Of a DNA stretch of 64,000 nt, positions 21,540-32,572 are shown one piece after another. The stretch covers positions 1,179,869-1,243,868 of the forward strand of contig NW_027063379.1 in NCBI RefSeq assembly GCF_032884065.1, given 5' to 3'. This DNA comes from Artemia franciscana (taxonomy: Eukaryota > Arthropoda > Branchiopoda > Anostraca > Artemiidae). The notes below the pieces were generated by a model. That model ran no database searches, was not told the origin of the DNA, and worked only from the letters and a program-made list of their open reading frames with translations. A program made the position numbers and the translations under genes. Each line of letters begins with the position of its first letter. Position 1 is the stretch's first letter.

Positions 21540-22570
21540 TTACATGATTTAGGGGAGGATCAGTTTCAAGAGTAATTGTACATCAAAGCATTTTCAAATC
21601 TCTTCCCTTATGGCAAAGACCATATGCGGGACATGTCCCGCCATTTTCCAATGCGAAATGCAGACTACATCAAGAGGCGTCTTCTTAGTAGACATTGACA
21701 GTTCCACTTAGACCAAACTCTCTATTTCACAACTTTCAGCATCAAGACCTTTCTTACTTTTGTAACAGTGCTGCACACATGATTAGGACTGTTAGGTTAA
21801 TCAAAGTGCAAAAGATTTTCTGGATCGACTTCGACACAGAGCTCCCGTCAAACGTGAGAAGATATCGACAATATTTTCATGCTTTGGTTGGAAAAGTCAA
21901 GTCTATGATATTACTGTTATTTATTAAAGCCTCTTGTGCGGAATGGTGTTCTCCAGAATTCATAAAACACTCAAGTGACATCAACAGTCATGTGGTTGGC
22001 GTCGATAAAATGACACCAGCTGAATTAACAGCAAGAGTCATTGTGTCTGTGGTCACACATTTTTACAAAAAATTGAGAGCCGTATTCAACGACCTATCCT
22101 GTGCAAAGTTGAATCCCGTCTTTGGTAAAATCAAGGACTACTATTGACGAACTGAATACCAAACGAGTGATGCACCACATGTGCATTACACTCTCTGGGT
22201 AGAATCCGTACGAGTCGCTAGAAAATCATCACTGGATGAAGTTACAAGGTACATTGATAGCTTTACCACATGCCATTTTCTTTATAAACTATCGAGTCCG
22301 ATCCTGCACAAACTTATTGTTAATCACCAGATGCACCGCTGCAGCAAATACTGCCAAGGGAAATTCAAAAGAAATTCAGGCTTATGGATTAGTGATTACA
22401 GATTCGGCATTCCTCACTCTTCTAAGAGTTCAATTATTGGTCATATCGGCTCCAAGTTGCCAAACTATATAACAGACTGCAAGACGAAAGGTGAAAAGTT
22501 AGAAATTGGTGAGACATGGGAAGAAGTGAATAATCCGTACAAAGGTCTATTAAAGTCAGTTGTCAAATGA
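21540..22570 (+). pseudogene. Helitron N domain and Rep HUH nuclease (broken)
   Basis: The N domain reads KAFSNLFPYGKDHMRDMSRH (about 21580), then NADYIKRRLLSRH. The Rep part has AKLNPVFGKIKDYY, a stop, then RTEYQTSDAPHVHYTLWVES (about 22149-22208), where HVH is the metal-binding HUH motif of rolling-circle nucleases. Then come LHKLIVNHQMHRCSKYC and DYRFGIP. The catalytic tyrosine region near 22400-22560 is not clear. Stops and frame changes make it inactive. Confidence 0.75.
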
Positions 22571-22868
22571 CTTCAATTCCCTCAATTTAGATCAGAAGAT
22601 AATTGTTGACAGAATTATAGGCAACCTAAAAAAAGGCAATAATGATGTTCAATTATTGGTCATATCGGCTCCAAGTTGCCAAACTATATAACACACTGCA
22701 TGACAAAAGGTAAAAAGTTAGAAATTGATGAAACATGGGAAGAAGTGAATAATGCGTACAAAGGTCTGGGCAGATGGGCTACGTCACTTCTATTAAAGTC
22801 AGTTGTCAAATGACTTAAATTTACTTAATTTAGGTCAGAAGAAAATTGTTGACATAATAATAGGCAAC
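22431..22868 (+). repeat. 219-bp tandem duplication inside the Helitron
   Basis: 'caattattggtcatatcggc' begins at 22431 and again at 22650, and the sequence after both is near-identical, with a small insertion (gggcagatgggctacgtcac) in the second copy. It duplicates the end of the Rep region. Confidence 0.85.
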
Positions 22869-22889
22869 CTAAAAAAATGCAATAATGAC

Positions 22890-23530
22890 AAGCCCATCAC
22901 ACTGATAGTGTCTAGATTTGGAGGAGCTGTGAAGTCATGAATAATTAGTGTACTTAAAGGGTTCATTTGTCGGGAATTAGCGAGGGGGATTTTCCAGTTT
23001 TTGTTATGGCCCCAACTGGATTGCCACTCATAATATAAAGGGTGTTACCATTCATCGGTGTTTAAGTGTGCCAGTTGACTAGCAGAGAACTGCAAAGTAT
23101 GCATCGTTATCCATCAAACGATTGCTGATAATTAAAGAGAAAAACTTGGACGAAAAAAAATTTCATTATGGATGAAATAAGCAAGGTTTCGTCTCTGATT
23201 CTGATGTATATTCATTTGTCACGGACGTGATTAAATCTAATAGTTTCCCAATGGGAAATTCCAACTTTGTTCTCTTTGGATATTTTCTTCAATTAAGGCC
23301 CGTGTCAGTAAATCCACCTTTCATTCCTCTTATTCGTCTAGAGATCCGAAATAGACTTGAATCCATGGGATCATTTAATCTATAGCAAGAATTTCAGTAT
23401 GATAAGCTGACAGTCAACCTGAAGCAAAGAAAGGACAAGCACAATGCAGATAGTCTTGCAAACATAAGGCTTGGAATTTGTGAAGAAAAGCATCTCCGGT
23501 GTCTTTCAACATGAAAATTTAGATGTATGC
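22890..23530 (+). pseudogene. Helitron Pif1-type helicase (broken)
   Basis: Walker A is damaged (FGGAVKS where GGAGxGKS is usual, followed by a stop). The next motif, VMAPTG..., continues after a frame change as NIKGVTIHRCLSVPVD. Walker B is NFVLFGYFLQLRPV, with Tyr for the usual Asp. Then FQYDKLTVNLKQRKDKHNAD and LANIRLGICEEKHLRCLS match the Helitron helicase C-terminal motif. Only the first part of the helicase is present. Confidence 0.75.
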
Positions 23531-23560
23531 CGAGAGCCACCTCCGAAATAACTACGAAAT

Positions 23561-26500
23561 TATATTGTCATTTGTGTAAGGAAGGCAAAGTGCCGGTTAA
23601 ACAAACAACAAATGTAGACAAATAAACAACATACTGCTAAAAGTAACGAGCTTAAAACATTTTACACTGATTGCCATTGATTTTCTTTCTTCTGTGACAG
23701 GAAATAAAAGGATTGAAGAAGAAGCACTAAATAGTGAACCGAATGTAAGAAAGTAAAAGAAGGAATTTCGTAGAATAATTAAATGTTTGTTTGTAAGGAA
23801 TTCATTCGACAGAGGAAGGAAATTTTTGGATGTGTGGTATATGAGGAAAGAATGGATGGAAGTTATATTAAATGATAATCTATATGGGGCTTAAGGAGTT
23901 GGGAGAGTTATCAAGTGCATAAGGACTATTTTCTGTAGTCTAGTTGCTTATTAATTTTGAATAAAACATATTCATTCACTAGATATATTCCTTTGTCCAT
24001 CTGTATCTTGAATATGCTTCTCCATTTGGGCACCAACAAATTTCAAAGGAAGAAAACCAAATTAATTTTATTCAAAGAATAGCCTCTTCACCTCAAGATA
24101 TGCTGGTTCACTTTAAGATAAGCTGCTTGACTTCAAGATACGAAAAGAAGTGTCCCTTGTGCCATGGAGAAAATTATCAAAAAAAGATTCCTCCTTTTTA
24201 CGCTTGTACCCCTGACCCATTTTCAAGTTTACAGTCTTTTCTTTTTCATGAAAGAAATTATTTGCCCCATATAATATGACCTAAAATTTAAATTGGTGTC
24301 CTCAAACTTTTTATTGATTGTTTTTATTAAATGACGTTGCATTCCCTTGCCTGTTTTACATATGGAAGCGTTTATAAGCCTTTTATATGTTGTTCTGGTT
24401 TTGGTTTTACTTCTGAATAAAAATTCGGCTCATCCAAGCTTGTGAATTATATCTAAAATAAATTTTATCTTAACGTTTGCATTTACTTATATCTTCTTTT
24501 TAGTTAAAGAAGAAATTTTAAACATTTGAAAATTTGAAGCGTAAGCAAAGTTACATTATTCTGCTCTAACTGATCGACTATCTATAGATGAACAAACACG
24601 TAATCAAATTTTAACATTGCCACTAATATACCAATTTAGCTTATGCCTCCTTTAAATTCCCCTTTTTATAATTCTCATTTAAACTTCTATCAGCAAAAAG
24701 AAATTTCTTCTATTATATATATAATTTTCCTGATTGAAAGACAAAGAACGAGTTCACATAAACGATTACGCTAGTAATTGCAAATTCCCAAGAACTATTA
24801 TAGTAGTTGTTTTACATTTTAGTTTTAATGGGCGGCTTTTGAGACTTGCATTCGCTAGAGAGAAGGGTCTGGAAATCAAATAGCGCCAGTTAACTCAAGG
24901 ATAAACGGCGAATTCACCCTTTTTCCGATATTAGGATTTAACTCAAGAATAGATTGTACAAATTTGTCCTCAGTCTGTAAGTAAGAAAAATGTTCTAAGT
25001 ACAAAATTCTAAGTAAGAATTATTTGTTAAACACCCGTGACACGAAAATTGGTAGCCTCTCCCTAATCCCTAGTATAACTCCAAAAGAAAAAGACTCCTT
25101 AGAAAGAGAATAGCACAGAACGATGCTAACAACTGCAAATAATATGCTAAAAAAGAAATAGATAATTGCCAGACAACCATATTTAATTTAGTTTCAGGAT
25201 TCAATCGAGTTTCCAAAAGTTTCATACCCCGGCTTCTATCCAAGAGACCCAATATTCCTCAACCGTTATCAAAGAAATAATGCAAATTTGTTTTCCGGAT
25301 TAATGGCTATTACCTTGTATCCTATTTTGTCAGCCATTGGGACCACATTGGATGTCGCTGAGTCTCATCTTCTCTCTTAAATAATATCCAACTACCATTT
25401 CCAACTTCTATTGACATTGTCCTTCTTTTTTGAAGTTGTGCTTCTTCTAGAGTACGGTGAGAATTCTGCGCCTAAAAAGGTAAATAATTTATGTGAAGTA
25501 AACAGACACATTTTTCTACCGTGCTTGCCTCATAACACCGTGCTTTGGTACGGCAATCAGCAAATCAGTATCTATTTTTACAGTAATAGAAATATAGTAA
25601 TATATAGCAATATAGCAATCAGTATCAGATGAAACACAATTCCAAAATGGTGAGCAGGGGAAATGGGCTGGCACGTACACAGGGGGTGGGGTCCAGCCTC
25701 TCCCCCCCCCGAAATCTTGTGAAATTTGTGTTACATGTTTTTCTGATACATCTTACAGAACAAGGAATTTGAAGGATTTGAAGGACCCGCGAAACACATT
25801 CCTGCGTACGTTCCATGGCAGGGGAATTCAATCCCACCATCCTTTCACCAAAAAACGTAGTTTCTTATTGTTTGACTATAGACCACTAAGATCGTTTCGC
25901 AACAAAAGACTCGAAACAAAACTTGAAATATATCTAAACGAGAAGACAAGCAAAAATGAAGTACTAAAAGCGAAACAAAAATAAAAATAGGCGAAATTAA
26001 CCACAGTTGCTTTAAAAATGTAGAGTACGGAAAGTAAGCAAGAAGATAAAATTCAGTGTTTTATTTAGATAGTACTGAGAGGATTATCCGAACCAGCGCT
26101 TCCACTATTGCGGATTTTTCCGATATTGTCGGATTTTTGGCCCTCTTGTCGAAAAAAAAATAATTGTGTCGGGACTTTATTTTCAATAACAGATATGTAT
26201 CCTATTCTGAATGGTTCCAGTTGTTTTTTGTTTTTGTTTTGTTTTTGTTTTTTTTACTAGAGAAGGATATTCAAATTAGCAAGTGTTGTGGGCCGTTCTG
26301 TTAGTGATTTTCAAAAGCCTCTTACAACTAATTTGAGAAAGGCAGAATTTTTGAAAATTCACACATGTGTGTTTGCTGCTGCTGCCAATTTGGGATTTTA
26401 GGAAAGTTAGAGTAAGACTTTTTGCCAGGATAAGATTAGAAAGGAATGATCAAATAACTTAGTTTGCAATTGTCAACAAAGTAAAGGAGAGCTAGGCTAG

Positions 26501-26699
26501 TATGGTTCTACTATGGTAACTCACAGTCCAAAATGTCGAAAAATCAGAAGGAATAGCCCATCAAATACAAAAAAGCAATTAGGTCTGGGCCCTTGTATGT
26601 AGAGTACAGTAGTAAAAGATTGATAAACCTGTCCTTCTTCTTGAAGTAAAAATTTCATTCTAATAAAGATTAGGCTGCAGCAGACATATCACCTAAAAT
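23561..26699. other. Intergenic, mostly without recognisable genes
   Basis: AT-rich sequence with a LINE fragment (next entry), an imperfect roughly 25-bp tandem repeat (ctcaagatatgctg-type units, 24087-24142), a 'gtttttgttttg' simple repeat (26224-26255) and a C-run at 25702. Longer ORFs here show no protein-like composition. Confidence 0.4.
23985..24250 (+). mobile_element. LINE reverse transcriptase C-terminal scrap
   Basis: Reads FVHLYLEYASPFGHQQISKE followed by INFIQRIAS, which matches the 'LEYASP.W.......IE.IQRRA' stretch near the end of CR1/Jockey-type reverse transcriptases (compare 29630-29710 in this window). The rest is degraded by the short tandem repeats. Confidence 0.5.
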
Positions 26700-27504
26700 T
26701 GAGGCTGTGAAGCACAAAGAACGGGTTTCTTCTACAAAAATCAGATACGGCAAAAAGTGGAAAGTAAAGTTAATCATTGGTAAAATATTTACCCTGAAAA
26801 ATGAATCGAATAAAAAGTATTACATATACAAGAGCTACTCTCCATGTAGGGTTATTAGTCAGATTTTTAGCACATTTGAAATTTTTTTTTGCGAATATTC
26901 ATCACAGTCACTCATTTTAAAATGGATAAATTCGAGGCTAAATAACACAATCAGTACTAGAATAGATTAAACTATAGAAAAAAAACTATGTTATTAAAGC
27001 AATAAATGGGCTTATCAGGAGAAGGAAGTACACTGTCAGGGTAAGAAGTTTTATTTTGAAAACGAGAATAGACGAAGTGATTCATTAACCACAAAAATGA
27101 CTTTACAACTACCCCCCCCCCCCCCCCTAGTGTGCAAATATATACCCTGAATTGTATTTATGCAATAGATTTTCTATTATAATGTCAGAACAATGCGTGT
27201 TGTAGAGTTGTTAACAAAATATCTGACAAATTATACATTACGCTACCAAACCCTGTAAGTAATTACAGATCTCGTTAGTAATACTTTCTGGAACATTAAT
27301 TTTGATCTGCATATTGTAAACATAAGTTTCACTGAGTCAAAATCTGGTTTTTCCAACGTTAACTTCTGTTTTTTACAGAACCTTTTTTCCTGATGGGAAC
27401 ATTCTGAATCCCACAAAGAAAAGGAGTATAGTATCCATCAGTATCTCTGAAACTTTGTGCGTAAGTGAATGGCTCTATGGACCTCACTCCCATGAGAACC
27501 TTGA
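26700..27504 (-). pseudogene. Broken copy of exon pair B-E (block copy 1)
   Basis: Module B (27377-27504) is open and reads VLMGVRSIEPFTYAQSFRDT then DGYYTPFLCGIQ, but its 3' splice site is lost (cgg instead of cag) because a 65-bp local duplication replaced the sequence before it. Module E starts at 26793 after a good acceptor (catttttcag) but has TAA as codon 8. Two independent lesions suggest a dead copy of the gene intact at 35351-36281. Confidence 0.45.
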
Positions 27505-27941
27505 CCGAAAAACACAATCAGTACTAGAATGGATTAAACTATAGAAAAAAACTATGTTATTAAAGCAATAAATGGGCTTTATGGACCTATGGACCGAGAT
27601 GTTTTCTTTGCAGATCTAATAATTCTCCCAATGGATTGAGATATATGAAGCTATGGTACACATTATCACAATTTAAAGACTGCAAACTCTGTTTTGAAAT
27701 AAAGAGTGATTTCTGAGACTGAATTAAGCAGTTGACAGCTATGAACATAAAACCAGATGTAAAAAAACTTTGACAACTTTAAAAGATAAGAAAAAACTAG
27801 ACTTATATTTGTCAAGGGTAATATGAAAGCATTGTCCAGAACGAAGAGATACACCCAAGTAAAAGGTTAAAAAATAAATTTACTAATAGAAGTGGTAAAT
27901 GAAAGGGGAACCAGGTGGAGAGGAGGCTAGAAATAGAGAGA
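26700..27941. repeat. Block alpha, copy 1
   Basis: Same content as 35.4-36.7 and 47.95-49.2 kb, and inverted at 61.6-62.9 kb. It carries exon-like modules B and E on the minus strand, here broken. The block continues at 31115 after an inserted element. Confidence 0.8.
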
Positions 27942-28104
27942 ACAAGAGCTAAGAGCTCATATGGCACTTGTGACGAGGCAAGAAGTTCTAAGAGCCAAGA
28001 GCTCATATGATATGAGCTCAAAAAAAAATTTAAGAATCAATAGATTGATTTAAAAGGGGAACCAGAGGCTTAATCCCGGTCGACAAATCGACAAATAAAT
28101 AGTG

Positions 28105-30165
28105 TGGTGTACAGGCCTTTCTCACCTGAACTAGTAAATCTCTACAAGAATTGGCTCACAGATCCTGACTGGCGTGATATTCTCTCATTGTCTGACGGTG
28201 ACAAAATGGCAAGTTTATTCTGTAAGGAACTATTCGAAAAATACTGTGAAATTTTCCCACAAAAAAAAAAATATATGTGAAATCTAATGATAAACCATGG
28301 ATTACTCAAGAGATTCGGAATCCGATAAAAGTGAGGAACGAATTGAATTTAACTGGATCCGTAACCAACCCAAGGAAGCTCCATGACTTAGTTCAGAACA
28401 TTATCGGGGAAAAAGTAGCCAGAGTTGAAGTGAGAGATGTCAATGGTAAACCCCTGTTACCTAGTGAAATTAATAACTTTTTTGCATCTGTTTGTAAAAT
28501 TCATCCGCAACTAAGAACATTACCACCGAATGATTCAGTTTCAAATATCCCTATACTAGAGATTTGTTCAGTTGCTAAAAAGTTAAAGGCACTTGATTCT
28601 CGTAAATCTAGTTATCCTAGTGAGATACCAATTAAATTGATTATTGAGTGTGCTGATCTTTTATCTACTCCTTTAACGGCAATGTTTGACCAGTGTTTTA
28701 TTGATGGTGTTTTCCCATGTATTTTTAAACAGGCATATGTAACGCCAATCCCCAAATGCAAGGCACCTAAAGATATAACCGAGATGAGGCCGATTTCGAA
28801 AACTCCAGCTCTCTCAAAAGTATTTGAAAGTTTTATTTTTGATTGTTTATTTGAGGACATAAATGATAATATTGATCCCCAACAATTTGGATTTAGATCC
28901 GGGCATAGTACTGTTCATTATTTGGTTGCATTATTGGATACTATCCTTAAGCACTTAGAGAATAATGGGGCCTATGTTGAAGCATTATTTGCAGACATAG
29001 TTAAGGCTTTTGATAGTCTTGATCATAATGTAGTTGTGGAAGAAGCAAAGGCTATGGGTGCCCTTCCATTTGTTGTACGAATGCTAGCTAGTTTTCTTTT
29101 TGAAAGATCTCAGTGTGTCCAACTTCCTGATCATGAGCCATCTGAATTTGTAAATATTTTTTGTGGTTGGCCACAAGGGACTAAATTAGGCCCGCTTTCT
29201 TTTCTTATTGTTTTTAACCGTATTTTAACAACAATACGTGAGCGTTTTAAATTTGCTGATGATTTAACTGTTTTATCACTGCGACTAAGCCCTCCGACTA
29301 CTGAACAGTCTGACTTGATCAAAATCTATCATGATCTAAAAGCTGAATTAGGAAAGGTAAAACTGGCGGTCAGTGAAACTAAGAGCTCTTATATGACATT
29401 TTCCTTCCTAAAGGGTAACAACCACTCTTCTCATAATTCCATACTGCCAACAAAGAAAACTGTTAAAATACTTGGGATTCTTTTGGACGATGATTTAAGA
29501 TGGAATTCGCACGTTGACTATCTGACTAAAAAAGGCGCCTCGCTTTTACATTCATTTTCCAACCTAAAAAGATTTGGTACACCAACTGAGGTTTTAAAGT
29601 CTGTATACTGCAGCTATGTTAGACCTTCTCTCGAGTATGCATGCCCTGCTTGGCATCCGGGATTGACAAAAGATCAAACAGATAGACTTGAGACGATACA
29701 AAAAAGAGCTGTAAAAATTATACATGGACAAAACTACTCAACTTACGAAGATGCACTGAAACAACTCAATTTGGACTCACTTGATAGTCGTAGACACGGC
29801 TTAACATATAGATTTGGACTAAATTGTTTAAATTCCCCAGCTCATTGTCGTCTACTACCCAACTTTACGAGCCCCCCAACTGGCGGACCAGTTAAAAGAC
29901 TTCGACAAATAAAAAACAATTGTCCAAAGTTACTGACTTGCTCAGCATATAGTACTGAGAGATATCGCAAATCATTTGTTCCATATTTTACCCGTCATTT
30001 TAATAATATTGACGCGACTAATATTTAATGTTTGATTAATATATTGTTTGTTTAAATTTTCCTGTGAGTGTTTTTGAAGGTATAAATTATTTTTGTCATG
30101 ACATGCTAATGCTAGCTCCGGCTATTGTAGTGAATAAATACATTCTATTCTATTCTATTCTAAAA
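28105..30165 (+). mobile_element. 5'-truncated CR1/Jockey-like LINE
   Basis: Coding similarity begins near 28105 (VVYRPFSPELVNLYKNWL), in the linker before the reverse transcriptase; the endonuclease is missing. It ends with AATAAATACATTC and about four ATTCT units. It lies inside element E1. Confidence 0.8.
28277..30028 (+). CDS. Non-LTR retrotransposon reverse transcriptase (583 aa, 5'-truncated)
   Basis: It makes cDNA from element RNA at the target site. The frame is open for 583 residues. The real frame begins upstream and is shifted at an A-run (28260-28270), so this ATG is only the first one after the break. Motifs: KPWIT (residues 6-10); FADIVKAFDSLDH with catalytic D240; GWPQGTKLGPLSF (298-310) followed by FNRI where INDL is usual; FADD (326-329), both Asp present; LGILLDDDLRW (399-409); RPSLEYACPAWHP (449-461); IQKRAVKII. 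The segment at residues 15-35 looks shortened compared with relatives. Without the endonuclease it cannot move by itself. Confidence 0.85.
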   Translation: MKSNDKPWITQEIRNPIKVRNELNLTGSVTNPRKLHDLVQNIIGEKVARVEVRDVNGKPLLPSEINNFFASVCKIHPQLRTLPPNDSVSNIPILEICSVAKKLKALDSRKSSYPSEIPIKLIIECADLLSTPLTAMFDQCFIDGVFPCIFKQAYVTPIPKCKAPKDITEMRPISKTPALSKVFESFIFDCLFEDINDNIDPQQFGFRSGHSTVHYLVALLDTILKHLENNGAYVEALFADIVKAFDSLDHNVVVEEAKAMGALPFVVRMLASFLFERSQCVQLPDHEPSEFVNIFCGWPQGTKLGPLSFLIVFNRILTTIRERFKFADDLTVLSLRLSPPTTEQSDLIKIYHDLKAELGKVKLAVSETKSSYMTFSFLKGNNHSSHNSILPTKKTVKILGILLDDDLRWNSHVDYLTKKGASLLHSFSNLKRFGTPTEVLKSVYCSYVRPSLEYACPAWHPGLTKDQTDRLETIQKRAVKIIHGQNYSTYEDALKQLNLDSLDSRRHGLTYRFGLNCLNSPAHCRLLPNFTSPPTGGPVKRLRQIKNNCPKLLTCSAYSTERYRKSFVPYFTRHFNNIDATNI

Positions 30166-31114
30166 TTCCGCCCAATGTCACCAGATCCGGTCGGGATTTA
30201 AAATAAGAGCTTTGATACACGATATCCTTCTAAATATCAAATTTCATTGAGATCAGATCACAAGTTCGAAAGTTAAAAGTACCTCAGGATTTCTAATTTT
30301 TCAGAATTAACCCCCCCCCCCCCAACTATCCCAAAGAGAGCGGATCCGTTCCGTTTATGTCAATCATGTATCAAGGACTTGTGCTTATTTTTCCCACCAA
30401 GTTTCATCCCGATCCCTCCACTCTAAGTGTTTTCCAAGATTTTAGGTTTCCTCTCCCAACTCCCGCCAATGTCACCAGATCCGGTCGAGATTTAAAATAA
30501 GAGCTCTGAGACACAATATCCTTCTAAATATCAAATTTCATCGAGATCCGATCACCCGTTCGTAAGTTAAAAATACCTATTTTTTTCTAATTGTTCAGAA
30601 TTACCCCCCCCCCCCAACTATCCCAAAGAGAGCGAATCGTTCCGGTTATGTCAATCAAGTATCTAGGACTTGTGTTTATTTTTCCCACCAAGTTTCATCC
30701 CGATCCCTCCACTCTAAATGTTTTCCAAGATTTTAGGTTTCCCCCTCCCAAATCCCCCACCCAATGTCAGGAGATCTGGTCAGGATTTAAAATAACAGCT
30801 CTGAGAAACTATATCCTTCCAAACATCAAATTTCATTCAGATCGGATCAACCGTTCGTAAGTTAAAAATACTTCTATTTTTCTTTTCTTTTTTTCCAAAT
30901 TAACGGGGCCCCCACTCCCCCAAGATGGTCAAATCGGGAAAATGACTATTTCTAATTTAATCTGGTCCGGTCCTTGATACGCCTGCCAAATTTCATCGTC
31001 CTAGCTTACCTGGAAGTGCCTAAAGTAGCAAAACCCAGACCGACAAACAGATCAACAGACCGACAGAATTTGCAATTGCTTTATGTCACTTGGTTAATAC
31101 CAAGTGCCATAAAA
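30166..31114 (+). repeat. Three tandem monomers of about 295 bp plus 3' end of E1
   Basis: Each monomer holds 'gatttaaaataagagctc', 'gatccgatcacc.gttcgtaagtt', a C-run, 'caagtttcatcccgatccctcc' and 'ttttccaagattttaggttt'. Spacing between the first phrases is 294 and 295 bp. The terminal part has 'ccgacagaccgacagaattt' and the 3' hairpin. Confidence 0.85.
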
Positions 31115-31910
31115 ACAGAGTGATAATGTAAGAGATAGAATAGAAGATACTGCGTTTATTTGGATCATATTTTAGCAAAATATTTATTTACCATTTTAGT
31201 ATGATTTTCTATTTAGTTTAATTATCAAAAAGGAAACCGAACCATCAATTTTTTATATTCTTCTTTATCTAGGAGTCTTTCGAAAGCTCACGTGAACGAT
31301 TGGCCGAAATCCCTAATTTCAAACTAACAAGTAAATCAATTAAAATATTATGTTTCTCAATCCAATAATGGAGCTCAAATCCCAACCACAAAACACAAAG
31401 AAAAGATTTAAAAGAAATAAATTAATGTCACAAATTTCCTTCACTGATTTTCGGCAGAGGGAATAGTCCGCAGAGAGGAAGGTCCCAAAGGGAATTTCCA
31501 GTGAAGCGGCGAGGGTTTTCCATCGGAATTCTTTTATGGAACGGATTCTCCGCAAAACAGTGTTTCGAAGGGTTTTTTTTACTGCAGGATTGTGGATATC
31601 CCTGTTGAAAAATCTGTTTTTATTTTAACTATTCTTTATTTCACAAATGCGTAAAATCGCCCTCGATTTCTAGATTATAATTCTTTTTTTTTTTGTCAAT
31701 CGACAAGCAGCTTTTAAGTCAAAACAAAACATTTTTTTTTTTGCAAAAGCCAATTTATTTCTAGAAGTAGATATATTTCCTATCAAAAGTCCTACCTATA
31801 CAAAAAGCTGCAATTTGACAGAAGTTTCATGTGAAATTTCAAGAGAAAATCTTTTCTCTTTTTTTGAAAATAGTAATGTCAACAAAACCCTACATTTTAT
31901 GCGTCAAACT
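31115..31910. repeat. Continuation of block alpha copy 1
   Basis: Resumes exactly where the empty-site copies do (gataatgtaagagatagaat) and matches 36685-37190 and 49245-49740. Its end matches 61.7-61.9 kb in reverse orientation. No gene is visible; the minus-strand ORF at 31340-31555 is not conserved in the other copies. Confidence 0.6.
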
Positions 31911-31974
31911 TATGATATACTTTGGACTTTCTTATGATTCACATGAATCATAAGAAAGTCCAAAGTATATCATA
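31911..31974. repeat. Perfect 64-bp palindrome
   Basis: 31-bp arms (31911-31941 and 31944-31974) are exact reverse complements with the two bases CA between them. The inverted relative near 61.68-61.73 kb lacks the second arm, so the second arm arose here. Confidence 0.95.
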
Positions 31975-32572
31975 AATTTCACTTAAACTAAAACAATTAT
32001 CAGCACCTGGGGCATTATCATGTTTTTATCATCTTATTAGTCACTAATTCTTCCTCACAAAATAAATCATCTTCACATTTCATTGTCGTAGCTTATCTGG
32101 AAGTGCTTAAACTAGCAAAACCGGGACAGACAGACAGGCCGACCGACAGAATTTGCGATCGCTATATGTCAATTGGTTAATACCAAGTGCCATAAAAACC
32201 AATTACAAAAAAATTACTTTAATCCCTATCCAAACCACGAATCCACCACCTTTTCAAGGAGAGAGGCGTACACCCCTTGCACCCCCCCCCCCTCCCTGCC
32301 TGGATCCATCAATGCTTCTGAGGTCCCTTACTCAAAACGTATCCAAAACTTTAATTTTGAGAGATTAAAGGCCCCGGCATGTTACATAATATAAATTCCA
32401 CAGGAAAACCCTTATGAAAACGAAACAATAAAAACTTATATTTAACTTGAGAACAAAATGAGAATAGTTGAACAAACAAGCTTGCTTAACAATAGAACTT
32501 GCTCAGTTTGACAACTCAACAATTTGTTCTATAGCTTTTTTCCGATTTCTTTTAGGGAAATGCCACATACAC

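Larger units (their letters stand above)
18250..23560 (+). mobile_element. Decayed autonomous Helitron
   Basis: Helitrons transpose by a rolling-circle mechanism using a Rep nuclease fused to a Pif1-type helicase. The parts are in the usual order: N-terminal region, Helitron-like N domain, Rep with an HVH motif, then helicase motifs. They are split by many stops and by an inserted LINE fragment (about 20985-21520). The 5' and 3' ends were not located. Confidence 0.8.
27942..31114 (+). mobile_element. Double-hairpin element E1, with LINE inserted
   Basis: The 5' end (acaagagctaagagctcata) carries a GAGCTCATA/TATGAGCTC-type hairpin. The 3' end carries the 8-bp hairpin CACTTGGT-taat-ACCAAGTG followed by gccataaaa. 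It holds three monomers of about 295 bp (starts near 30195, 30489, 30784). The matching empty sites at about 36671 and 49233 fix the ends. No ORF of its own. Hairpin ends, internal tandem repeats, an A-rich target and no clear target duplication resemble non-autonomous Helentron-type elements; this is inference. Confidence 0.7.
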
